Shown: piece after piece, positions 15,925-22,201 of the stretch
Position numbering within the stretch: the first letter of the stretch is position 1
Layout of the letters: every line of letters starts with the position of its first letter
Virus record (IMG/VR): IMGVR_UViG_3300028772_000059
Location: 1 to 27,186 of that record
DNA: 27,186 nt
DNA from: a virus
Strand: one strand, 5' to 3'
The notes under the pieces: model-generated
Told to the model about the DNA's origin: nothing
Database searches by the model: none
The model's input: only the letters and a program-made list of their open reading frames with translations
Translations under genes and position numbers: made by a program

Positions 15925-16803
15925 ATGATTAATGAAATTTTGTATATAGACCCATCCCATCAGCATGAAAATCAAGGTGTTGCTGGATATGGAACAGAAG
16001 CAGATAATGCGTTCGTAATTGCTAAAAGAGTTTATGAAATACTCCAAGGTTCTGGTTTGTATAAAGCAGTTCATCTTGGTGGATTTGGATTAACACTTGC
16101 TCAAGCCATTGCAGAAGCTAATAGTTTGGGTGCTACACTAATTCTGGATATTCATTCAGATGCTGGTGGTAGTAGAGGATGTACTGGATTATACAAATCT
16201 GCAAAAGGAAAAGAGTTTATACAATGTGTTTATAATAAAGTGTCGGCTCTTACACCATCTTCTGATAGAGGTGTATCACAGAGAACTGATTTAGGTATTC
16301 TTAACCAGACCAAAGGTGTTGCTGGATTGATAGAGATGTTTTTCCATGATTCACCAGAAGATGTTGCGTTTTTCGAATCACACAAAGAAGATTTCGCAGT
16401 TGCAATAGCACAGGGTATATGTGATTATTTCAAAGTAGCATTACCTTCTGGTGGAGTAACTCCAGTACCAGCACCGATAGTTAAGCCAGTTTCTGGTGGG
16501 AATGAGTTTGTAAAAGCATTGCAGAATGAATGTAATGCACAGGGTTTTAAAGATGTAAACAGAAGTCCATTAGGTGTTGATGGAATTGCTGGTAATCACA
16601 CACTTGAAGCACTTGGAAAAGTTATACTAAAAGAAGGAAGTGCTGGAAACTTTGTTAAAATATTACAAGGTAAGATTGGTGTAACAGCCGATGGTAAGTT
16701 TGGAGTAATAACAAAAACAAAAGTAATTGAATTTCAGAAGTCAGCAAGACTATCTCCAGATGGTATCGTTGGGTATAACACTTGGTATGCACTTACCAGA
16801 TAG
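15925..16803 (+). CDS. N-acetylmuramoyl-L-alanine amidase endolysin with peptidoglycan-binding domain
   Basis: 292 residues. GGAGG lies 8 bases before ATG. Residues 1-175 are an Amidase_3 domain that cuts the bond between muramic acid and the peptide stem. Zinc and catalytic residues fit: H12 in DPSHQ, E25, H77 in ILDIHSD and E137 in GLIEMFFHD. Residues 192-290 carry a PG_binding_1 domain, seen from the phrases GVDGIAGNHTLEALGK, VTADGKFGVITKTKVIEFQK and LSPDGIVGYNTWYAL; these read as two or three binding repeats. A Pro/Val linker joins them. It is the first lytic enzyme of the lysis block and is released by a holin at the end of infection. Confidence 0.88.
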   Translation: MINEILYIDPSHQHENQGVAGYGTEADNAFVIAKRVYEILQGSGLYKAVHLGGFGLTLAQAIAEANSLGATLILDIHSDAGGSRGCTGLYKSAKGKEFIQCVYNKVSALTPSSDRGVSQRTDLGILNQTKGVAGLIEMFFHDSPEDVAFFESHKEDFAVAIAQGICDYFKVALPSGGVTPVPAPIVKPVSGGNEFVKALQNECNAQGFKDVNRSPLGVDGIAGNHTLEALGKVILKEGSAGNFVKILQGKIGVTADGKFGVITKTKVIEFQKSARLSPDGIVGYNTWYALTR

Positions 16804-16814
16804 GAGATGGTATT

Positions 16815-17453
16815 ATGAAACTTGCTATAATGGGTAATAGTATTATATCGGTAGATGCTATGGTAAAATATTTACTATCCAAAAATAGTAATCCGAAAAT
16901 TGACATTTCAGTAAAGGAATTCTGTCAATTGTATATAGATTTAGGTTTATTAGAAGGGGTAAGGGGAGATATTGCCTTTGCCCAATCTTGTGAAGAAACT
17001 GGACATTTCAAATTTGGTGGAATGGTAACTCCAGATATGCACAATTATGGTGGACTTGGTGCTACAGATGGTTCTCCTAAAGGTACTGGTGGAAGGTTTC
17101 CAGATGCTAGGACTGGTATTCTCGCTCAAATACAGCATCTCAAAGCATATGCTAGTACAGAAGACTTGAACAAATATGATATAATGGTTGACCAAAGATT
17201 CAATCTTGTAACTAGAGGTATAGCACCATATGTGGAAGACCTTGTTGGAAGATGGGCAACTAATCCATCATATGCTAAAAATATATATGATATTTATAAT
17301 GAACTAGCTAAGACAAAAGTTGAACCAGTAATAGAACCAGTTAAACCAATAATTAAACCAATAGAACCAATTAAACCAGTAGTAATAACAACACCATATA
17401 AAAAGATAGTCAGTAATGTTAGGAAGTATTTCAAAAATATATTCATAGGTTAG
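16815..17453 (+). CDS. Endo-beta-N-acetylglucosaminidase (GH73-like)
   Basis: 212 residues. ATG 16815 (MKLAIMGNSI) is chosen because TAGGAGA precedes it; the longer frame overlaps the amidase. It resembles the Glucosaminidase (GH73) family, which cuts the glycan chain of the wall. E61 of CEETGHF is the likely catalytic acid, followed by MHNYGGLGATDG and FPDARTGILAQIQHLKAY, matching the usual NPFGIG...F.t...gi.a..ll pattern. Residues 165-190 are a Pro-rich tail of repeated (E/K)P(V/I) units, then a basic end, suited to wall contact. Paired with the amidase it gives two independent wall cuts. Confidence 0.8.
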   Translation: MKLAIMGNSIISVDAMVKYLLSKNSNPKIDISVKEFCQLYIDLGLLEGVRGDIAFAQSCEETGHFKFGGMVTPDMHNYGGLGATDGSPKGTGGRFPDARTGILAQIQHLKAYASTEDLNKYDIMVDQRFNLVTRGIAPYVEDLVGRWATNPSYAKNIYDIYNELAKTKVEPVIEPVKPIIKPIEPIKPVVITTPYKKIVSNVRKYFKNIFIG

Positions 17454-17465
17454 GAGGTTGGTAGA

Positions 17466-17606
17466 ATGGAAGTTGGAAATATTGTGGAACACATCTTATC
17501 TAAGGATTGGCTTTTGATTATTGAAGTTAATGATTCAAAAATAATGTGTAGAAAGAAAGATTTACAGTTAATTGAGTTGTTCAAATTCGAAGTCAAACTA
17601 AGATAG
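17466..17606 (+). CDS. 46-residue small protein, unknown (lysis block)
   Basis: TAGGAGG lies 9 bases before ATG, and the gene fits exactly between the glucosaminidase and the holin-like gene. The sequence reads MEVGNIVEHILSKDWLLII, then SKIMCRKKDLQLIELFKFE. The strand-turn-strand pattern looks like a tiny SH3-like barrel, a shape common in small phage proteins. Spacing and translational signals are those of a real gene. The function is unknown. Confidence 0.55.
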   Translation: MEVGNIVEHILSKDWLLIIEVNDSKIMCRKKDLQLIELFKFEVKLR

Positions 17607-17616
17607 GAGAATTAAA

Positions 17617-17943
17617 ATGCAAGAATGGTTTCAGAAATATTGGGTAGAAGTTGCCCTTGGATTAACTACTACTGTCACAGCATATGTTATGAGAAGGATA
17701 AACAAAAAAGTAAATGAACAAGAAGCATTAAAACTTGGTGTTCAAGCATTACTAAGAGATAGGATAATTCAGTCCTATAATCATCATTCAGAAAAAGGTT
17801 ATTGTCAGATTTATGCAAGAGAGAACCTTGATGAACTGGCAAAACAATATTATAATTTAGGTGGCAATGGGGTTGTTCATAAACTAATGGACTTGACATT
17901 TTCATTACCCACAGCACCACAAGATATAGATACTAAATCTTAG
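17617..17943 (+). CDS. Holin-like protein, one membrane segment
   Basis: 108 residues. The N-terminus has a short amphipathic start (MQEWFQKYW), one transmembrane segment at about residues 10-26, and a basic MRRINKK stop. The rest is a long soluble domain, ALKLGVQALLRDRIIQSYNHHSEKGYCQIYARENLDELAKQYYNLGGNGVVHKLMDL. I recognise this helical domain from small phage proteins annotated as holins in Clostridia. Its place after the two lysins supports a holin or holin-regulator role. Two more membrane proteins follow the protease, so which one forms the lethal hole is uncertain. Confidence 0.62.
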   Translation: MQEWFQKYWVEVALGLTTTVTAYVMRRINKKVNEQEALKLGVQALLRDRIIQSYNHHSEKGYCQIYARENLDELAKQYYNLGGNGVVHKLMDLTFSLPTAPQDIDTKS

Positions 17944-17952
17944 GAGGGTATT

Positions 17953-18753
17953 ATGGAAAAACATATATTTAATTATGTAAGAGATACAATAGATTTAAGA
18001 GATTATAAATTTTCAAAAGCAGTTGGACAAAAAGTAGAAGTACCTTCCAGTATAGACTTATCTCCTAAGATGCCTAAGATTTTTAATCAGTTGACATTAG
18101 GTAGTTGTTCATCGAACTCTACTGCAAGAGGATTAATGTTTGCTAGGAACGATACTGAAAGTGTACTTTCAAGACTGTTTCAGTACTACAAGACAAGAGA
18201 ACTTGAAGGAACTATTCCAGAAGATAGTGGAGCGAGTAACAGAAATGCTATAAAGTCAACTAATAAGTTTGGAATATGTAAAGAAGAATTAATGCCATAT
18301 GAAATATCTAAGTTTACAGAAGCACCTACAGAAGAAGCAGTATTAGAAGCTATGAACCACAAGTCCCATTCTTACTACTCATGTGATTCATTGGATGATG
18401 TATTCCAAGCACTAGCACAGGGTTATCCTGTTGTTATTGGAATGGAAGTATTTGAATCATTTGAAACCAAAACTGTAGCAAGAACTGGAAAAATGGTAAT
18501 GCCTAGTATGACTGAAACTATATTGGGTGGTCATAGTGTATTGATAGAAGGTAAATTTGACAACATGAAAGTTAGCAAGTTGACATTCTTCAGAAAAATA
18601 GCAAACTTCCTGTTTGGAACTAAGATGCACGTCAACAAAGGGTATTTAAAAGTAGCCAATAGTTGGGGTGAAGAATGGGGAGATAAGGGATATTTTTATA
18701 TGCCATACGAATATTTTGAAAAATATGTGTTCGATTGTTGGTGTATAGTATAA
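17953..18753 (+). CDS. Papain-like (C1 family) cysteine protease
   Basis: 266 residues with TAGGAGG before ATG. A full C1-type catalytic set is visible: Q46 (oxyanion hole) and C52 in FNQLTLGSCSSNSTA, H194 in GGHSV and N236 in VANSWGEEWGDKGYFYMPY. The family-typical W238 follows the Asn. There is no signal peptide or long propeptide; the first 44 residues (RDTIDLRDYKFS, IDLSPKMPKIFNQ) match the start of bacterial C1 domains. A short hydrophobic, basic insertion (residues 208-228) lies before the Asn motif. Phage copies are uncommon. Possible roles are cleavage of a host or phage protein at lysis, processing of a virion protein, or attack on wall cross-links. The substrate is unknown. Confidence 0.85.
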   Translation: MEKHIFNYVRDTIDLRDYKFSKAVGQKVEVPSSIDLSPKMPKIFNQLTLGSCSSNSTARGLMFARNDTESVLSRLFQYYKTRELEGTIPEDSGASNRNAIKSTNKFGICKEELMPYEISKFTEAPTEEAVLEAMNHKSHSYYSCDSLDDVFQALAQGYPVVIGMEVFESFETKTVARTGKMVMPSMTETILGGHSVLIEGKFDNMKVSKLTFFRKIANFLFGTKMHVNKGYLKVANSWGEEWGDKGYFYMPYEYFEKYVFDCWCIV

Positions 18754-18769
18754 AACAGGAGGATTAAGG

Positions 18770-19180
18770 ATGCCAGTAATGGATGATGTAAAAGAATTGG
18801 TAGATAGTGTAAAATCTATTGGGGAGAATGGTGCAACGATTGCCCAGAATGTAACCCAGAATATGAACACTACTTCCCAAATAACAGGAGACGCCACCTT
18901 GGAAGAAGGGTGTACTTATATAGCAACACCTTATATGTCGCATACCGTTAAATTGGTATGGACTATAACTATATTTTCGATGTTATTGTTTATAGTAACC
19001 ATTGCATCGGATGTAATATTTCATGTAAATGTAAGTTATGTATTGACATATGACATAGGTGTATGGGTTCCAATGTTGATAACATATTGTACCAAGTCTT
19101 ATCTTGAGAAGAAACATAATATCATCGGAGCAGAAACACTTGTAAATCCAATCGTTAGTCCTGTTGAGGAGGTTAAATAA
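18770..19180 (+). CDS. Small membrane protein (holin-like, two membrane segments)
   Basis: 136 residues, CAGGAGG before ATG. Residues 1-55 are soluble and helical (VDSVKSIGENGATIAQNVTQN). Two hydrophobic segments follow at about 60-80 (VKLVWTITIFSMLLFIVTIASDV) and 88-107 (VLTYDIGVWVPMLITYC). The C-terminus has a basic helix and an acidic end. Topology and place between the protease and another membrane protein fit a holin or antiholin partner. No family recognised. Confidence 0.55.
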   Translation: MPVMDDVKELVDSVKSIGENGATIAQNVTQNMNTTSQITGDATLEEGCTYIATPYMSHTVKLVWTITIFSMLLFIVTIASDVIFHVNVSYVLTYDIGVWVPMLITYCTKSYLEKKHNIIGAETLVNPIVSPVEEVK

Positions 19181-19644
19181 TGAATTTGAACAGTTTTATA
19201 ATATTTATTCAGACTAATCCAATATTTATGATTTTATTTGGTGGTGTGGTAGTAGTCGGTGGACTTGCCATAGTACTGAAATTGTTTGGTTTGAAGTATA
19301 TAAATATAACCAAAAGTATAGTTTTATTTGCCAAGAATAACTTGGAACAGTTAGGTATGAGTAACGAAAAGATAAAACTCATATTGGATATAATGTTGCA
19401 GGCAATTACAACTGCTATCGTAATAGATTCCAACCAGACAACTGATGAAAAAGTTGAAAATGCAATGACCTTTGTGTCCAATATATGTGGTGAACTTGGT
19501 CTGACATTTACTGATTTTGAAAAGACAATCATAAGAGATGTGTTTATATTGGTATTTATATTCATTAACACATTGAAGATTTCTCCGACAAAGGTGAGTT
19601 ACAACAAACTCGCAAAAGCAAATTTAAAATTGAATCAGAAATAA
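19180..19644 (+). CDS. Membrane protein, LLH-type holin candidate
   Basis: 154 residues. Its ATG shares one base with the upstream stop; GAGGAGG sits just inside that gene. One strong N-terminal transmembrane segment (residues 14-37, IFMILFGGVVVVGGLAIVLKLFG) is followed by a long helical region (IKLILDIMLQAITTAIVI, VENAMTFVSNICGELGLTFTDFEKTII) and a second hydrophobic helix near 125-140. A long helical domain behind a short N-terminal membrane anchor resembles LL-H-type holins. Together with the previous gene it may form a two-component holin. A strong terminator follows it. Confidence 0.55.
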   Translation: MNLNSFIIFIQTNPIFMILFGGVVVVGGLAIVLKLFGLKYINITKSIVLFAKNNLEQLGMSNEKIKLILDIMLQAITTAIVIDSNQTTDEKVENAMTFVSNICGELGLTFTDFEKTIIRDVFILVFIFINTLKISPTKVSYNKLAKANLKLNQK

Positions 19645-19649
19645 AACTT

Positions 19650-19675
19650 AGCGACCAGAAATGGTTGCTTTTTTT
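19650..19675 (+). terminator. Rho-independent terminator at end of late region
   Basis: AGCGACCA (19650-19657), loop GAAA, TGGTTGCT (19662-19669), then seven T. The 8-bp stem has one G-T pair and a GNRA tetraloop. It ends the structural-lysis transcript six bases after the last stop codon. Confidence 0.9.
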
Positions 19676-19681
19676 CGCTTA

Positions 19682-19758
19682 CTTTCAAAAACTGAAGCCT
19701 TGCTTTCAAAAAGGCAGAGGGGTCACTTTCAAAAAACGCAAACCTCTTGCTTTCAAAA
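19682..19758 (+). repeat. Four CTTTCAAAA direct repeats, about 21-24 bp apart
   Basis: Copies start at 19682, 19703, 19726 and 19750, so successive offsets are 21, 23 and 24, close to two helical turns. Short complementary arms lie around each copy: GCTT/AAGC, GCCTT/AAGGC, AGAGG/CCTCT and TCTT/AAGA. The core is constant while the arms differ. This suits iterons bound by a replication or regulatory protein, or a chain of small hairpins. The arms are short, so hairpins are less certain than the repeats. Confidence 0.6.
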
Positions 19759-19822
19759 TGTAAGACCTTCCAACATTCCTAGAAAAATTAACAGAATGTT
19801 AATATGTAAATATATGTATAAT

Positions 19823-19863
19823 CAGAATAGTCTGAATATTCCTAATTACACAGAATATTCTGT
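19823..19863. promoter_or_regulatory. Two CAGAAT-type palindromes (operator candidates)
   Basis: ACAGAATATTCTGT (19850-19863) is a perfect 14-bp palindrome. CAGAATAGTCTG (19823-19834) is a related imperfect site with CAGA/TCTG ends. Their 28-bp offset is near three helical turns, as expected for two dimer sites. No repressor gene lies nearby to name as the partner. Confidence 0.45.
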
Positions 19864-20138
19864 CTGTAATTGCGTAATCTCCATCTGTAACCCAGCAAAC
19901 CGTTGATATGACTAAGTTCTTTCTTCATAAATTACAGATTACACCTTTTTTCTAAATAAAAAGTAATATTAGTAATAGTATAAAGTATATATAAGGAGTA
20001 TAGGAAATCAGCGTAATTTTGTAATTTACATGACTTAGACCAGTAATAGCCTTATTCTTTGAGTAATTAAATCTGTAATGTTCTGTAACCTAAAGTAATT
20101 GTTGACATTGTTTGGAATGTATGATATAATGTCTGTAG
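19863..20138. repeat. Six scattered TCTGTAA-like boxes
   Basis: TCTGTAAT occurs at 19863 and 20072, TCTGTAAC at 19884 and 20082, the reverse form ATTACAGA at 19931, and TCTGTAG at 20132 directly downstream of the early -10 box. Spacings of 21 and 10 bases between neighbours suggest binding on one face of the helix. The last box would lie at the transcription start, so a bound protein could block the promoter. Confidence 0.42.
20102..20130 (+). promoter_or_regulatory. Strong early promoter
   Basis: TTGACA (20102-20107), 17 bases, TATAAT (20125-20130) with TGA just before the -10 (extended -10). It reads into the sigma-like gene at 20169. This is a consensus housekeeping promoter, so it should work as soon as DNA enters the host. 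Confidence 0.9.
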
Positions 20139-20168
20139 AGAGAAAAATTATAAAAGGAGGAAGTTATT

Positions 20169-20633
20169 ATGAAGTTGACAAAAGAACAGGCTGAATTAGT
20201 TACCAAACATCATTCTCTTATATACTGGTATATCAATATGTATCATTTGGAAGTTAGTGAGTGGTATGACCTATTGGCAATAGAGTTGTGCTATACTGCT
20301 ATGAACTATGATGCTGAGAAGGGTGCGTTTTCATCTTATTTTAAAAAGAGAGCCAATTGGAAACGAGCCAAAGAATATAGAAAGTCCCAGACTCAGAAAA
20401 GAAGTTTTCAAGGAGTTACCTATATAGAAGGGTTTCACAATACCAACTATCAATCAGATGTACACGATATATTGGAACTGCAAGATTGGATTGAGGATGA
20501 CGCAACGGACGTACTACTATATAAGAGTAGAGGGTTCAACCAAAGTGAGATAGGAGATATACTTGGAGTGAGCCAGACTCATGTATCCAAAACACTTAAA
20601 AAATTAAAGGAGGAATATACTATTGACAGATAA
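20169..20633 (+). CDS. Phage sigma factor-like protein (sigma-70 family)
   Basis: 154 residues, AAAAGGAGG 9 bases before ATG. Residues 30-75 resemble sigma region 2: DLLAIELCYTAMNYDAEKGAFSSYFKKRANWKRAKEYRK. Residues 114-150 are a region 4-type helix-turn-helix: LLYKSRGFNQSEIGDILGVSQTHVSKTLKKLKEEY. An acidic linker joins them. The family redirects host RNA polymerase to phage promoters, and a first early gene of this type would suit control of late genes. Divergence from consensus is high, so it might instead be a sigma-like DNA-binding regulator. Its stop overlaps the start of the nuclease gene. Confidence 0.78.
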   Translation: MKLTKEQAELVTKHHSLIYWYINMYHLEVSEWYDLLAIELCYTAMNYDAEKGAFSSYFKKRANWKRAKEYRKSQTQKRSFQGVTYIEGFHNTNYQSDVHDILELQDWIEDDATDVLLYKSRGFNQSEIGDILGVSQTHVSKTLKKLKEEYTIDR

Positions 20634-21126
20634 GAAGATGTCTGATATAATGAGTAATATAGTAGTGGTAGTAGATTCCAGAGAGAAACAGAATGACCAT
20701 ATCCTTTCATATCTCAAGGATAATGATATTCCCTATATCGTAGAAAAACTTCATTCTGCGGACTACTCATTTATATTGCCCGACTATCCAGAACTTAACA
20801 TGGACAGAAAGATACTTGTGGAAAAGAAGAACTCATTGGATGAAATATCACAGAACTTCACAAGTGGTCGAGAACGGTTCGCCAGAGAATTTGAAAGACT
20901 TACCGATGAAAAGATACACTTGGTAGTCGAGGATGCCACATGGAAGAAGTTGACAAAAGGTTCGTATAGAAGCAAACTACCTCCAAAATCATTCACTGCT
21001 TCTATGCTTACTTGGAGTATAAGGTATCGGTGTCCAGTATGGTTTGTTGGAAGGGATGAAAGTCCAGAGTTGATACACAAGTTGTTACACTATGAATTAT
21101 TAGAATTTTTGAAAGGGATGAAATAA
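20623..21126 (+). CDS. ERCC4-domain nuclease
   Basis: 167 residues with a TTG start at 20623 after AAAGGAGG (9-base spacing); ATG 20638 is the alternative. The ERCC4 (XPF/Mus81-type) fold is seen from VVVVDSREK (D18, R20, E21), SADYSFIL, the catalytic EKKxxxD (E67-K68-K69...D73, standing for ERKxxxD) and the conserved TSGRERFAREFERL helix. The C-terminal helix lacks a helix-hairpin-helix tail. Such stand-alone domains cut branched or flap DNA and occur in phage replication-recombination modules. It lies just upstream of RecT and the exonuclease, so a role in recombination or replication-fork processing is likely. Confidence 0.85.
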   Translation: MTDKKMSDIMSNIVVVVDSREKQNDHILSYLKDNDIPYIVEKLHSADYSFILPDYPELNMDRKILVEKKNSLDEISQNFTSGRERFAREFERLTDEKIHLVVEDATWKKLTKGSYRSKLPPKSFTASMLTWSIRYRCPVWFVGRDESPELIHKLLHYELLEFLKGMK

Positions 21127-21127
21127 A

Positions 21128-21325
21128 ATGAGTTTATGGCAATCAATTCTTCATAAAAAAGACCACAGAAAATTATATATTGGATGTAGGTGTGACCATT
21201 GTATTGCTGGTAAACTTCATAGACAAAATAAAAAAAGAGTATTGACAAGGATAGATAAGGATGATATACTTAGTGTAACAAGTCGATACGATTTAAAAGA
21301 ACCAACTAAACTTGGAATATTTTAA
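21128..21325 (+). CDS. Small basic protein with Cys pair, unknown
   Basis: 65 residues; the ATG is two bases after the previous stop, and GAAAGGGATG upstream may act as ribosome binding site. The segment IGCRCDHCIAGKLHRQNKKR has three Cys and two His that could bind zinc, in a strongly basic setting suitable for nucleic acid contact. The C-terminus is charged. No family known. It probably works with the nuclease upstream, as the two are tightly joined. Confidence 0.5.
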   Translation: MSLWQSILHKKDHRKLYIGCRCDHCIAGKLHRQNKKRVLTRIDKDDILSVTSRYDLKEPTKLGIF

Positions 21326-21333
21326 AATAGTTA

Positions 21334-21362
21334 TTGACAGATTAAACTATATGTGTTATAAT
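21334..21362 (+). promoter_or_regulatory. Early promoter ahead of recT
   Basis: TTGACA (21334-21339), 17 bases, TATAAT (21357-21362), with TGT before the -10. Its TATATGTGTTATAATAAG block is shared exactly with the promoter at 24745, so the two were probably copied from each other or are controlled alike. Confidence 0.9.
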
Positions 21363-21395
21363 AAGATATAAAGAAAGTTTGAAGGAGGAATACTT

Positions 21396-22025
21396 ATGGA
21401 AGAAATTAATGCATTAGAAACCGTAGCAAATTCAGTAGCAGTAAGACCAGATGCAACATCCACAGTAATGACTACCGAGAAGTTGATGGATATGAGCATG
21501 ATGTTGGCCAAGTCCACAATAGTTCCTGTGATGTACCAGAATAGACCAGAGAACTGCTTCGTAGCACTTGATATGGCTTCAAGGATGGGTTTGTCACCAA
21601 TGGTGGTTATGCAGAACCTATTCGTTATTCAAGGTAAACCATCATGGTCTGGACAGGCAATAGCTTCAATGATTAGAGCCAATCCAAACTATCGTGATGT
21701 AGAACTTCATTTTGTAGGACAGGAAGGTACTGATCAGAGAGGTGCATTTGTAACTGCTCATAGAATATCAACTGGTAAGACCATTGTAGGCTCAACTGTC
21801 ACAATCGGCATAGCTAAGAAAGAAGGATGGTATCAGAAAGCAGGAAGTAAATGGCAGTCAATTCCAGAGGTAATGTTATCATACAGAGCATATGCTTGGT
21901 TCGGTAGGGTTCACTGTCCAGAGTTAATGATGGGTATGCAGACAATCGAAGAAGTACAAGATGTAATAATTGAAGATGCCAAAGCCAAAGTACTCAATCC
22001 ATATGAAGGTGGTGTATCCAAATAA
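21396..22025 (+). CDS. recT: RecT-like single-strand annealing recombinase
   Basis: 209 residues, AAGGAGG 8 bases before ATG. The family's conserved core is visible: PENCFVALDMASRMGLSPMVVMQNLFVIQGKPSWSGQAIASMIRANPNYRD, then GAFVTAHRISTGKTIVGSTVTIGIAKKEGW and the late MLSYRAYAWFGRVHCPELMMGMQTIEEVQD. RecT pairs complementary single strands during phage recombination and repair. It works with a 5'-3' exonuclease, which is two genes downstream (22198). Length and layout match the gut-phage form. The stop shares a base with the next ATG. Confidence 0.9.
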   Translation: MEEINALETVANSVAVRPDATSTVMTTEKLMDMSMMLAKSTIVPVMYQNRPENCFVALDMASRMGLSPMVVMQNLFVIQGKPSWSGQAIASMIRANPNYRDVELHFVGQEGTDQRGAFVTAHRISTGKTIVGSTVTIGIAKKEGWYQKAGSKWQSIPEVMLSYRAYAWFGRVHCPELMMGMQTIEEVQDVIIEDAKAKVLNPYEGGVSK

Positions 22026-22201
22026 TGGCAACTTTTATATTAGCATTATATATGTTATTCGTATTCATGACAGTTGCAGTAATGATATTAAAGGATGAAA
22101 AAACATCAACAGGATTAAAAGTATCATCCTTAATATTTGTAGTATTTCCAGTACTCTATCTGATATTGACTATAATATTCAGTAGAGTAGTATTTATATG
22201 A
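22025..22201 (+). CDS. 58-residue membrane protein, unknown
   Basis: The ATG overlaps the recT stop and the stop (TGA) overlaps the exonuclease start (ATGA), so it is tightly coupled to both. Two hydrophobic segments, residues 3-22 (TFILALYMLFVFMTVAVMIL) and 34-53, are linked by a charged turn (KDEKTSTG). A membrane hairpin inside a recombination operon is odd. It might be a lysis-timing, superinfection-exclusion or host-takeover factor. I find no family for it. Confidence 0.5.
   Translation: MATFILALYMLFVFMTVAVMILKDEKTSTGLKVSSLIFVVFPVLYLILTIIFSRVVFI

Larger units (their letters stand above)
19645..20101. other. Gene-free regulatory region or origin candidate
   Basis: More than 450 bases without a credible gene separate the late block from the early block. 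An 81-codon frame (19661-19906) has no ribosome binding site, overlaps the terminator and repeats, and has no protein-like composition. The region holds a terminator, four CTTTCAAAA repeats, the inverted repeat AACATTC/GAATGTT (19772-19778/19794-19800), two CAGAAT-type palindromes and scattered TCTGTAA boxes. It is very AT-rich from 19780 on. This density of repeats is what one expects of an origin of replication or of a control region for the early promoter at 20102. Sequence alone does not decide. Confidence 0.55.

Noticed and set aside
16782-16814. Longer start for the glucosaminidase
   Set aside because: The longer frame overlaps the amidase end and its start lacks a ribosome binding site; TAGGAGA precedes ATG 16815.
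19682-19758. CRISPR-like array
   Set aside because: The repeated unit is only 9 bases with 12-15 base gaps and no cas genes, so it is iteron-like rather than CRISPR.
19661-19906. 81-codon + strand frame in the junction
   Set aside because: It begins inside the terminator, has no ribosome binding site, runs through the repeats, and its composition is not protein-like.
20102-20130. Phage-specific sigma promoter
   Set aside because: It is a consensus housekeeping promoter with extended -10, so no phage factor is needed.
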